Positions 10,555 through 21,324 of a stretch of 64,000 bases of DNA are shown piece by piece. The stretch comes from Neurospora tetraspora (lineage: Eukaryota; Ascomycota; Sordariomycetes; Sordariales; Sordariaceae). The stretch spans positions 2,232,001 to 2,296,000 of the forward strand of contig NW_026944383.1 in assembly GCF_033439725.1 (NCBI RefSeq). Reading direction: 5' to 3'. The notes beneath the pieces were generated by a model. That model was not told the DNA's origin and did not search any database. It was given only the letters and a program-made list of their open reading frames with translations. Position numbers and translations under genes: made by a program. The number at the start of each line of letters is the position of its first letter. Position 1 is the stretch's first letter.

Positions 10555-11234
10555 GTGTAATGTGATGAGATGGGTGGAAACGGAAAAGGAGATATATATA
10601 GGTTTCTTATGAGAGTACCTACCTAGTTTTAGTAGTCATTAATGGTATTCAACTTATAATAGCTCATCATCTTTATTACCACTTTTGTCTCTTTATTAGC
10701 GGGTTTCAAAAGTTGAGTAGTGATCAAGTCTTGAAAACGGCGAGAGTAATTGTATTGTAGCTAAGTACTTGATTGACAACTATGTTCATGGCACAAGAGG
10801 TTTTTATCCTCAACAAGCCGACCCGACCCATCTCATCTTCTCCATAGTAGTAATCAGAAAGCGATTGATACAATCTTTGTGAACAACTCTCGATAAACCC
10901 CCGAAAAAACAACATCACCATTTCATAGGTAGCCAGACCAGCACACCGCAACAGGAGAAAGCAATTCAGAACGAAACCATCGGCGAGGGGGAAAAAACAC
11001 ATAGTGTAAACCTCCTTAACCATTCCTTCACATTATCACCCTTACACTAGAGACAGACTAGGTAAACACAAACGACCGACCGAACTCAGCAAAACCCTTC
11101 CTTCCTTCCTTCCTCCCAAACAAACAACAAAATCAATGGATGGTATACCTTGATAAACACCCTCTCTTTACTCCAACAGCAGCAACAAACAAAAAAATTC
11201 AAACAAGCCAATCCTTCCTTATTTATTTCCCTTC
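10555..11234. other. Convergent intergenic region
   Basis: Lies between the 3' ends of the DUF726 gene (+) and the BRCT gene (-). It is AT-richer than the flanks and contains TATATATA and CTTCCTTCCTTCCTTCC runs near 10590 and 11096. No gene is supported. A 99-codon minus frame here has no family features. Confidence 0.6.
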
Positions 11235-14200
11235 TTATTTCCCGATACTTCCAGCCCCAGCCCCAGCTCCAGCTCCAGCTCCCGCTCCAGCTCCCGCTCC
11301 TGCTCCCGCTCCACCACCAACTCCCCCATTGTTATTCCCCGTCCAACTCCTAGCAAGCGGACTCCCCACCTTCGGCGCAAACTGCAAGCTCTTTCTCCTA
11401 GCCGCATTCAACCGCATCATCACCCCCAAATTTCTCTCGCGGTTATCGCCTCCTCTTAGGAGACCCATCGTTCCGGCCATTGTGCTACTTAGCGGTGGGC
11501 CGCTTAGTCCACTCAACGACGACGACGACGACGAGCCTTCACCGGCAGCGCCGGCGGTATTCCCGCCATCATCAATATCCATCTCATCCAGGGCCGCCGG
11601 CAATCCAGAACACGACCCAACCGACATTGAAAAGAGACTTGTTCCCCCCCTTGTCGTAGTACTAGGCACAGCATAACTCAAACTAGGCTTAGGCGGACAC
11701 GTCATCGCTCCTCCCGCGTGAAGACCGTGACCGTGACCGTGACCCTCCGGCATCGCCTCCCTTAGGAACTCGGCTTCGTGACCGGCTTCGTCGGCGGGGA
11801 TTAGGAATGACCCACCGTCAACCTCATCATTGTCACCGTCACCGTGACCGTAATCGGTGGAAGAAGCGGGAGATAGATTAGCTGCTAGACGGGCGACGGT
11901 TTCGGGGGCGGGAGTCTTGGGGATTGGTGAGAGGGTTGTCCATTCCCTTTCTTCTTCCTCCTCTTCTTCTGTTTCGTTGTGGGGTCTTGTGGTGGTGGAC
12001 GTTGACATGGCGAGGATGGAGTCGCTTACGCGACGGTTGTCACCACCGGGGGATGAAGAAGAGGCGTCGGGAGAGGGAGGGGTGCGGACCCAGAGGGAGG
12101 AGGAGCGGCGTTTGCTGCGGCCGGTGTTGGTGGTGTTGCCGGGGGTTGTGGGGTGTTGTTGTTGGGTTTGGCGGGTGGTGGTTGAGGATGAGAATGAGTT
12201 GGTGGTAGTCGTGGTTGTGGTCGTGGTCGTGTTGGTTGTGCTGGTGGTGGTGGTGCTGCTGGAGCCGGAGCCAGAGCCGGAGGGAACGAGGGTGCCGTTG
12301 AGGTTGGCTAGCGCCTTGGGCTCCATGCTCTTTCTCCTGCGGGCACCACCGCGGGGGATGAAAGAGAGATCGATCAAGTAGTCGGCCTCATCTAGCCACT
12401 TGTTTTCACGTTCGCAACTGTAAATGGTTAGCATGTTGTTCATCAGTTCATCGGGGATAGAATACTCACTCAAGAACCCAGCTGACACCCACGCACTGCA
12501 CGACACCTTGACTCTCCTTGACCTTCTCCAACGTCCTCTTGCTACCATCCTTGAATACCACATGCGTGATACCAATCTTATGCCCCGGCCCAGACACCGG
12601 TTCATCACCCGACGCGCCAGCATTGGGATTCCATGACCAGTTCTTCACGCAGCGGGCGCCCATCTGGCCAAGCAGCTCAGTAAAGAGCCCACTGGCATCC
12701 GCGCCCTCAGCAGTATGCACATCGCAATATACAACTGCCCCCCTTAACAGCTTGGGGTTGAGGTCCTTGTGAGGAGTACGAGCAGGCGTGTCCATAGCCG
12801 ACCACTCGACCTCGGACTTAGCGGGCGTGACCGGCTCGGAGGGGACAAAGTCATCTTCCTCATCCTCTGGCTCCGGTTCCTCGGCGATCGGGGACCCGAA
12901 CTCGGCTTCGTCTTCTGGGATCTCGGCCAGTGATGCCCCCGCGCCCATGCTAGAAATGCGACGACTGCGGCGTCTCTGGCGGCCGCTCTCATCTGTAGTG
13001 ATCTCGTGGCCTTTGGGAGGCGACGGCGCAGGAAGTTCGTTTTGTTCAGCGACAACTTGAGGTGGAGTCTGCTTCAAGGGTGTCTTGAAGGGAGTCTGTT
13101 GAGTCGGAGTTTGCTTGACAGGAGTCGCCTTCACGGGAGTCTGGTGGATGTGCACTTCAACCGGCTCGTTCTCTTGCTCATGTTCTTGCTCCTCATCGAC
13201 CTCCTCTTCAACCGTCTCCATCTCCTGCTGACGCTCTTCGATGATCACATCAGCAGTGTCCGCGAAGGACACCCTCGAGAGACTGCTTCTCCCCGACTTT
13301 CTAGGTCTGAGAGAACGCGGTGGTGGAGCGGTAGCTCCGTCAGCAGACTTGAGAGGAACCTTGGAAACTGTGTGCACCTCCCTCATGGCAGCCTGGGGGC
13401 GAACGGGGGTGGTCGGGTGAGCAAGAGCAGCGGAAGCTCGCCTGGTGACCCGATTAGTCGTGTCAGCCGGCGTAAAGAGATTGACATTCAGCGGACGGGT
13501 AGTGAACTCGGCCATAATCGGAACAGCATTCTCATCGCCATATTCCTGGCTCGCTTCCGAAAGGTTATCGGAGATGCTGTGCTGGCTTCCATCCTTATCG
13601 GCGCCATCGGTCGTATCCATCACATCAGAAATGCGGGCTAGCGCCTCGGCCTCGGCTGCGAGCTCAACGTCTTCGGTGGTGATAGGGATGTCCTCGAGAA
13701 TTGGGGATGCGTCGTCATCGTCAACCATTGCATCGGGGTCGACTTCGGCTTGATCGGCATCGGCCATGACTGTCTCAACGGAGTCCCCTTCATCCTGTTC
13801 CTCTTCGCCCTCGTCAACCTCAGCCGCCTCGTGAGCATCCCTGTCAACGGGCGCATCATTCGCATCAGCCGAGTTAGCCTCCGCTTCAACTTCCTCATGT
13901 TGCTCCATTTCGACAATCTCTTCCTCTTCCTGTGCCACTTCCATATCCTCATCCTCCTGTTGCTGCTGAACATCGGCCTCAACTTCAGCCGAAGTTTGAG
14001 CATCAACCTTGTCAGAGGGATCCTCCATGGTCTTCTCAGGAGAAGATTCCTTCGACTTCTGCTGCTGCTGTTGGCGAGCAACCGAAGTTCCAAAAATCCC
14101 AGCCTCTTTCATCGCGGCCACATCGAAGAGTGATTCCTCCTGCTCATCCACCTGTTGCAGCCTCCTGGAACTTCTTCTTCTACCGAACCTGCTTTCCAAA

Positions 14201-17036
14201 GGGGCCGCAGTGTTAGGCTTAGCGGGAGTAACACCGCCATTCCAACCACTTAGCTGCTTGGCCAGCGGTGTGAATCCCAAGCTCGAGTTACTCTCTTTCT
14301 TGGCGAGTGCCGGAGTCTTCGCAGGTGCTTGGGTCTTCGGAGGCGCCGGAGTGACTCCGCCGTGCCAACCGCTCAGCTTCTCAGCCAGGGGGGTAAATCC
14401 GAGGTTGGAGTTGTCGTTGGCAGCAGCCTTGGCTGGAGTAGCCTTCGCTGGGGTAGCCGTGGCCTTCAGCAGGTTCACCTTGGGCGGTGCCGGGGTAACA
14501 CCTCCCTTCCATCCACTCAACTGATCCGCCAACGGCGTGAAGCCGAGGCCAGAACTGCCGTTGTCAAAGCGCATTCTCTTAGTTGTGCTTCGACCGGAAG
14601 GTGTCCGGTGGCTGGTGTTAACAGAAGGTGTAGCGGCGGGATGAGGGTTGGCCTTGCTGCCCCTTGGGGGTTGGGCGGGAGTGGCGTCCTCGCTCTCCTC
14701 GGAAGGGTTGAGGACATCTTGGCGGAGATTGCCGAACGAAGGACCGTTGAGCAGATGCTGAGGTGGTGACTCAGGAGGAGTGGTGCTAATGCTCTGATCG
14801 ATGTCCAAGTAACTCTGATCATCATTTTCGGGCTGCGGGGTCTCGGGAATGACGATTTGCTCGACGCTTTCGTTGCCCAGCTCGACCTCATCGACCTCCA
14901 TCGAGTCCTCGTCGTCTTCCGGCTCGATGACCTCGGGCTCGGCAACTTGCTCCTCTTCCCGGTCTGTCATCTCCTGGTCCTGATCTTGTTCAGCCTTGTG
15001 CTCCTCTTCTTGCTCCTCTTCGTGCACCTCCTCAAGCTCTTCCTGCTCAACCTCGTACTCTTCCTCATGCTCTTCCTCTTCCACGTTCTCTTCTATACCC
15101 TCTTGCACCTCCTCATGCTCATCCTCTTGTACCTCTTCTAGCTGCTCCTCCTCCTGGCTATGTTCATCCTCGGCTTGGATTTCTGGCTCTTCCTGAACAG
15201 CAGCTTCGACCTCTTTCTCCATATGCCTGAGAGATCGTCGGCGTCCAGTAAACAGTAGCCTAGCTGGCTTTGCCGAAGAAGTGAGAATCTGCATCGTGCG
15301 CTCGCCAAGCTCACCAGAAGGACCATCGTCGTCCTCCTCGTCCGCAGAGTCCATCCCTTCGTCTTCCTCTTCCTGCTCCTGAACCTGCTGCTCATTCTCC
15401 ATCTCCTCATCCGCTTGCTCTCGGTTGTCGTGTTCCTCCTCCTTGTGCTCCGTTTCCTGCTCTTTGTGCTCCTGCTCCCGTGCCATCTCTTCCAGACGCT
15501 GCGACTTGCGTCTCGCAGTGCCGAACTTGACAGGTGGGCTGGCGAGCAAAGAAGGCTTTGTTTCAGCAGCAAGTTCCTCCACAATGGGCTGCGGCTTGAC
15601 AGCAGACATTGGCACCCTCTTGGCCGGGCTGGCGAAGAGGGAGGGTGGGCCCATCATCCCCGCATTCGTCGAGGTGGTGGCGGGACCAGCGAGGACATCT
15701 CCGCCCATAAGCACAGTCGCATTTCCGGGTGGTCTTTTGGCTGGACTGGCGAGAAGGCTGGCACCGCTCTTAGCGGGTTGCGCAACGGGTTGCCCATCCG
15801 GTCGGTTGGCGAGTAGAGGGACGCCAGCAAAAAGACCCTCGACGCGCTTGGCCGGGGTCTTGATGCTGTTCTTCCATGGAGATGGTGGAGGACGGCGAGC
15901 GGGAGAAGCGAGCATCGAGAGGTGTTCGGTCGGAAGGAAGTGGGGCTTCAGGACTGAAGGTTCGGCGGAGGCATCCTTGTTTTGCTCTTCGGGTTCAGAG
16001 TTCGCGGTGGACGTAGATGCCAACGCGGGTTCGTGTTCCTGTGGCTGGTCCTGTTCTGGTTGCTTCTCCTGTGCCTTCTTGCTGGTCTTAGGGGCCGGCG
16101 GTTTAATGGGAGCTCTGCCTGTCAGTAAGGGCTGCAACAAGGCCGGACTGTTCTCATGAATAGCGAGTTCATCCTCCGAGTCGTCACCGTGTTTGGCGGC
16201 TGCCACTAGTTGGTTAACTTTCTTAGGGCTAAGGGGAAGGGGCTTGTGTTTCATGCCTTCGACCTTGATGTTTTCGGGAGCATCGCTGGGGGTAGCTGGT
16301 CGGCCAGCACGAGACACTGGCCTATTTGTCGTGCCATTGGCAGCACCTCTCCTGGCTGTCGACGTTGATCCCTTGGCTGTTGTACCCGTCCGAGTCCTGA
16401 CTGGCTTTGCACGAAGTCCCCCGGTAATTGCAATTGGTCCTGCCTTCTTCTTCCTTCCTCCCGGAGGCCCGATGTTCTCTTTTTCTGGCTCCTCAAACTT
16501 GACCGTCTTCTTGATAGCGGGCTTTGCGAGCGCTTTGGATGCGGCGGTGGGCGCGGTCGCCGTCGAGTCGGTCGGTCGCGTCCTGGTTGTGCTGGTGTTC
16601 CTGGAAGTGGCTGTTGAGGAAGATTGGTCGTCCGGTTTGGCTGAACGCGTCGCGCGAGTGGCCTTGGAGGCAGGTTCTTGAGCTTTGGTCGGCGGCCTAC
16701 CGCGCGTGGCCGTTACTGGCGGTCTGGTGGAAGCTGACGACGCAGGTCTCGATGCAAGCGAGGACGCGGGTCTAACCGATGCCGAAGGGGCAGGTCTCGA
16801 TGTCTTTGCAGCTTCGTTGGCTGGATTCCGTGCTCGAGCCCGGGTGGCGCGGGTGGTTGCGAGAGCGGCAGCTGGTAGACGTACGGGTCGAGTGACGGGA
16901 GCTGGAGCAGGGCGATGCTTGGCGTGATGGTCGTCGTCTTCGTCATCGTCGGTCCGAGCCTTTCTCTTGAGGCTTGTCGAGGCAGTGGGCGCGGTGGCTC
17001 TGGATACGCCGGTCGTGGCAGATGTCGCGGATGTGG

Positions 17037-17067
<31 letters not shown>

Positions 17068-17199
17068 GGTGCTGGTCGCGCTCCTGGCTTTGGCTGCGGC
17101 AGTCATAGCTCTGGCATTTTTGGTGACGGCAGACGAGGCCACTCGCGCTCTCGTCATGCGCTGTTGTGGTTGCTGCGTGTTGGATTTCGGTTCACCCAT
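11235..17199 (-). CDS. Large BRCT-domain protein, microcephalin-like, 1970 aa
   Basis: Two exons (12470-17199 and 11235-12417) with a 52-nt intron carrying a TGCTAAC branch site. The splice completes the BRCT domain as VSWVLD-CERENKWLDE. The BRCT is near 1485-1615 and contains THVVFKDG and a Trp-bearing last helix, followed by RRRKSMEPKA. THVxFKDG and the following basic KSMEPK-like stretch resemble the first BRCT of microcephalin (MCPH1). Residues 1-400 are Ala/Thr/Arg/Lys-rich and basic. Four SLLASPAKR-type motifs lie around 430-560, and three LGFTPLA..LSGW.GGVTP repeats around 880-985. Long Glu-rich coiled or acidic stretches separate them. Many TP and SP sites suggest CDK control. The start is the first in-frame ATG (MGEPKSNTQQ). 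It is probably a nuclear chromatin or checkpoint protein, by inference. Confidence 0.8.
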
Positions 17200-18002
17200 G
17201 ATGGGCGATGTGGTGTGGTGTGGTTGAAGACTTTGGCGACGAGACTCTTCTTTGGCAAAGATCAAGGGCGAACCATGAAGGGTGGTTGCTGATGTTTGTC
17301 GTCCACGGGTTGTTGGGGCAAAGCGAGAACTCGATTCAAAAAGCAAACGACACAAGTAGAATAACCAACGTCCAAAGTGGCGGGAACAGTGAAAATGATA
17401 AACAGAGAAGCACTTGCACACCTGGTTTTGGGGGACGGCGATTCAAAGTCAACAATTGGGGAAAAGGGAAAATGCAAAAAGTGGCACCCTTTGTTGATCA
17501 AGCGTCACGCTCCTTGGTTGCCCTGGGAAACGACCCGCTTTTCGGCTGCGGTGTATCCACTGCCGTCATGCCTGGTGGGGAAGGTACGTACCTGGGCAGC
17601 TCGGGTTAGGGTTATTCTCGCCTCGTTCACCCCTCCAATATGTTACCAAGATAACTCATCGTGCCTTCATATTTGAAACTTGAAAGCCGGGTTGTTGAAT
17701 GAGGGTGTGGAGTTCAAGGTATTATAGGCTGATTATCGGGTTGGATTGTTACTGCAATTTCTAGTTCGAGCATTGTGAAGACAATGGTGAATAGCTTCAA
17801 GTTCTCATCAGGTGTTTGAGCCCAGGGTTATCAGTGACGCGACATACCTACTTGTAGACTCCATACAGTGCTTGGACAGTCCCATGTCTCATCACACCCT
17901 CAACCCTTGACTTTCAACATCAACCTCGAAACCTCACTTCAAGTCGTCTTCAAAGACAGTTGACGTCCACCACACCCACAACCTCTCTCATCTCACTCCC
18001 TC
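17200..18002. other. Divergent intergenic region BRCT/MDM12
   Basis: About 800 bp shared upstream region. The frame upstream of the BRCT start stays open without an ATG, so the start call at 17199 stands. The MDM12 side ends in a CAACATCAACCTC-type leader. No other feature is seen. Confidence 0.55.
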
Positions 18003-20000
18003 ATGTCAATCGACCTCAGCTGGGAAACCGTCACCGGCGGGCCCGACGGCCAAGAGCTCGCCCATAAAATTCGCGATTTCATTCACAACAAATTCCAGTC
18101 CGTCCCTCTACCGCGTTTCATCAAGTCCGTCACCGTCCATGACTTTGAGTTTGGCTCCATCCCTCCCGAGATCGAGCTAAAGGATATCACCGACCCTCTC
18201 CCCGATTTTTACGAAGAGCAACCCGGTATAGATTCCTCAGAGGAAGAAGACTCCGAAGAAGACATCGCCTACGAAAATGAAGGCGAATATCTTGACGACC
18301 CAGCCGAGCAGTACGGCAGGCTGAGAGGCGCCTCAGCCTCCGAATCACGGCGAAGACTCACAGTAAACAGCAGTACCGGAAGTGGCAGAACCAGCGGCGG
18401 AAACGGAAGCGGCGGGCCGAACTCAGGCAGAGTAGCCTACCTCCCACCGCACCTAAACCCACACTACAACGGCAGCGGCAACAACAGTTCTCAAAGCCTG
18501 GATCGAGATGGCAGATACTACCGGGACCCAAACACAACAGGCGGCGGTCCCGCCCACGGCACAAACCATCATCACGCCGACCTAGGCTCCCCCTTCCTCG
18601 GCGTCTCCACCCCCGGAATCCCCGGCGGCACCTCCAACTTGAACTTGCACTACTTCACCTCGCAATTCACCGCCGGCCTTTCCGGGACACAAACGCCTCT
18701 AGCCGCCGTAGCCGGCGCCGCCCACCAACGCGGCCCCTCATGGATAACAGACCAACAACAAAATAACATGTTACCAGGAGTCGGAGGAGTAGCAGTAGGA
18801 GGAGGAGGAACAGCAGCAGCAGGCCAAGGCCTTCACAGCTCATCCACGCCCAACCTCCGGCTCCACTTCCCCGGAGTCGGAACTACTAAAAACGCCCCGG
18901 GACCCAGTCCCCTCACCGGCTCCAGCACCCCGTTAGGCGCCCTGGGAACCGCCGGAGGCGTGGGAGGCATCGGCCGCGGAATGGGCATGGCGGGCATGGG
19001 AAGCATGGGTATGGGTGGCATGGGATACCCACCGACTGCTCCTGTGCTTGCCATTCCCACAGGTCCGAGACACAAGAGGAATCCTTCTTCGCAGAGCTCG
19101 AATTCGGTGGGTGATTATAGCCCTGTTGCAGCGCCGGCGGCGGAGAGACAGGGGTTCTTTTCGCCATCGTCTTCTTCGCGAACTTCGCCGTCGGCGGCGG
19201 TGGGATTGGGAATCGGAAGAGGGCTGCCGGCTGGTGCGCTGGGAGGGGCAGGATCAGGACTACTGACCGGCAGCGGACCGAGTAGGCTACAGATTCCCAA
19301 GCAAGGATTGAGGGAGAAGCATAGCGTGTCTACGTTGGCGCCTAACTCGGCTGGACCGTCGTCGTCGAGTAATCATAATCATGCGGGGTCGGCGATTCTG
19401 GACGATGATGATGGGTTTTTGGATGGGATGCATGATAGAGATCCGGTCCAACAACACCTGGACGTTGAGGAAGATGAAGAGGAGGAAGAGGAAGAGGAAG
19501 AAGAAAGACAACGGTTTCGGGAACCAAGAGTGGAAGACATCCAAGCTGTGTTCCGCATAAAATACGCTGGCGACGTGAAGCTGTTGTTGACGGCTGACAT
19601 CTTGCTGGATTATCCCATGCCCAGCTTTGTGGGGATTCCGGTGCGGTTGAGCATTACCGGATTAACGTTCGATGGCGTGGGGGTGGTGGCGAATATCAGG
19701 AAGAGAGTGCACTTCTGCTTTTTGAGCCCTGAAGATGCGGTGGCTGCTGTGGGCGGGGAGGAGAACAAGGCTGCTGGGAGCGGGAATGGTGTCGGGATAG
19801 GAGGAGGCAGCGATGGGGCCAAGACGAAGATGGGTGGGCTGTTGCAAGAAATCCGCGTTGAAAGCGAGATTGGGCAGAGGGAAAGTGGGAAGCAGAGCTT
19901 GAAGAACGTGGGTAAGGTGGAAAGGTTCGTGTTGGAGCAGGTGAGGAGGATCTTTGAGGAGGAGTTTGTTTATCCTAGCTTTTGGACGTTCTTGGTGTAG
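18003..20000 (+). CDS. mdm12: ERMES subunit MDM12
   Basis: Single exon, 665 aa. The N-terminus, MSIDLSWE followed by [16 protein letters not shown] and [13 protein letters not shown], is the diagnostic start of Mdm12. The C-terminus (about 510-665), with [40 protein letters not shown] and a final [11 protein letters not shown], is the rest of the SMP lipid-transfer domain. Mdm12 is a cytosolic component of the ER-mitochondria encounter structure that moves phospholipids. The two SMP halves are separated here by about 430 residues of Gly/Ser/Pro-rich low-complexity sequence and a Glu-rich stretch just before the second half. Yeast Mdm12 is only 271 aa. Its stop lies 44 nt from that of VPS28 on the other strand, so 3' UTRs must overlap. 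Confidence 0.95.
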   Translation: MSIDLSWETVTGGPDGQELAHKIRDFIHNKFQSVPLPRFIKSVTVHDFEFGSIPPEIELKDITDPLPDFYEEQPGIDSSEEEDSEEDIAYENEGEYLDDPAEQYGRLRGASASESRRRLTVNSSTGSGRTSGGNGSGGPNSGRVAYLPPHLNPHYNGSGNNSSQSLDRDGRYYRDPNTTGGGPAHGTNHHHADLGSPFLGVSTPGIPGGTSNLNLHYFTSQFTAGLSGTQTPLAAVAGAAHQRGPSWITDQQQNNMLPGVGGVAVGGGGTAAAGQGLHSSSTPNLRLHFPGVGTTKNAPGPSPLTGSSTPLGALGTAGGVGGIGRGMGMAGMGSMGMGGMGYPPTAPVLAIPTGPRHKRNPSSQSSNSVGDYSPVAAPAAERQGFFSPSSSSRTSPSAAVGLGIGRGLPAGALGGAGSGLLTGSGPSRLQIPKQGLREKHSVSTLAPNSAGPSSSSNHNHAGSAILDDDDGFLDGMHDRDPVQQHLDVEEDEEEEEEEEEERQRFREPRVEDIQAVFRIKYAGDVKLLLTADILLDYPMPSFVGIPVRLSITGLTFDGVGVVANIRKRVHFCFLSPEDAVAAVGGEENKAAGSGNGVGIGGGSDGAKTKMGGLLQEIRVESEIGQRESGKQSLKNVGKVERFVLEQVRRIFEEEFVYPSFWTFLV

Positions 20001-20044
20001 TGGTGCTCACTTCATACTAACCCACAAAATCCTATGACACGACT

Positions 20045-20903
20045 CTACGTAAGTGTGCTCTTGAAGCCCTGATACGCCGAGTTGATATCCAGCTCCAACT
20101 CCCTAGCTTGTTCCTCACTCAGCTCTTCCGTCGCCTTCATCTGGTTGAGGGTGATCAGCCACTGCACAATCTTGCCCCTATTGTCAAAGTCCCTATCCGT
20201 CACCTTGTTTACCGACTGGATCACGTCTGTTAGAAGAGGGTGCAGCTGATCCTTGGCCAACAGACCCAGACGCAAGGCATCGAGGAAGGTGATGAAGTCC
20301 TGAGTGGCTTCGAGAATGAGAGTGCCGCTTGTGCCTCCCGAAGCGGCAACCGTTGCGGGTGCTGGGCCGGAAGAGGCGTTAACAGCTGTTGAAGGCATGC
20401 CGACGCGGATGCGTTCAGTTGCGCGGGGAACCTCGAGCTATGGGAAGGTGTGTAAGTCAGTCAGACTCATGAGACGGTGAAGTGACTTTGATGATGGACA
20501 TACATCCCACTTAGCCTTGAACTCCTCTAAGCCGACGAATGCCTTGGCTACAGTCTCATCGGCAACAAGCGACTTGTACTGCTTCAGCGATCTCTCACAG
20601 ATCTCAGTATAATCGGCCTCGGGGATGGCATCTTTTAGGAATGCCTTTTCCAGCTCATCCAGAGTGACGATGATGCTAAAGATTTCCGCTAGTGAGTCCT
20701 GAAGGTCGCGCTCAGCGCGGGTATCGGCGAGTTTCACTTCCTGTTAAAGTTGGGAATGGCATCATGTTGTCAGTAACAGGACCATGACATGGCAAGGTAA
20801 CCGAGTGGGGTTTGTTTACCTCGTCCAGGTTTATCGTAGCTGAGAGTGCAGTGTTTGGAACATAGCTATGAGGTGTAGGCGCATATGGCTGGCGGGATAT
20901 CAT
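20045..20903 (-). CDS. vps28: ESCRT-I subunit VPS28
   Basis: Three exons (20820-20903, 20504-20740, 20045-20437) giving 237 aa, all joined in phase 0. The N-terminal core (residues 29-107) begins EVKLADTRAERDLQDSLAEI and contains LDELEKAFLKDAIPEADYTEIC and FKAKWD. The C-terminal four-helix domain (about 140-237) contains FITFLDALRLG, DRGKIVQWL-like NRGKIVQWLITLNQM and ends SAYQGF. Vps28 bridges Vps23/Vps37 to ESCRT-II in multivesicular body sorting. The Ala/Ser/Gly linker between domains is longer than in human VPS28. It shares a 421-bp divergent region with NOC2 and converges with MDM12. Confidence 0.93.
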
Positions 20904-21324
20904 CTTGGGGGCTGGAGGTTGTGAAGTGTCGTCGTTCTTGTTGGACTCTTCATCATGAAATCAACTTGAAGATGACAAGTATCTTGCGGGCGAAGCACTG
21001 AAGCTCCAGTGGATGGAGAGCTGCGAGGACGTTCCAAGACAAGCTGCATGCGCCAGTCAAGAGTGGATCCGCACAGTGACAGGAGTGCCCCACCAGGTAC
21101 ACAACTAAGACCAAAGAAGGCTAGCGCCTCCACCGATAAGAGCAGCCGATAAGAACCCCGGAATCTAGGAGGAGAAAAAAGTTTGGGAGGACCGCGACGG
21201 CAAGAGCACAGAGCACGGGTCAGTTTGGGTGCGGAATTGGCTTCCACTTCCACTTCCAGGTTCTCTTCACTAAAAAAAACATCACCAGACTGGACTTATC
21301 ACACCCCCCAGCCAGTCGCCCACC
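20904..21324. promoter_or_regulatory. Divergent promoter region VPS28/NOC2
   Basis: 421 bp between the two start codons. The NOC2 side has a CATCACCAGAC..CCACC leader. I cannot point to specific factor sites with confidence. Confidence 0.5.
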
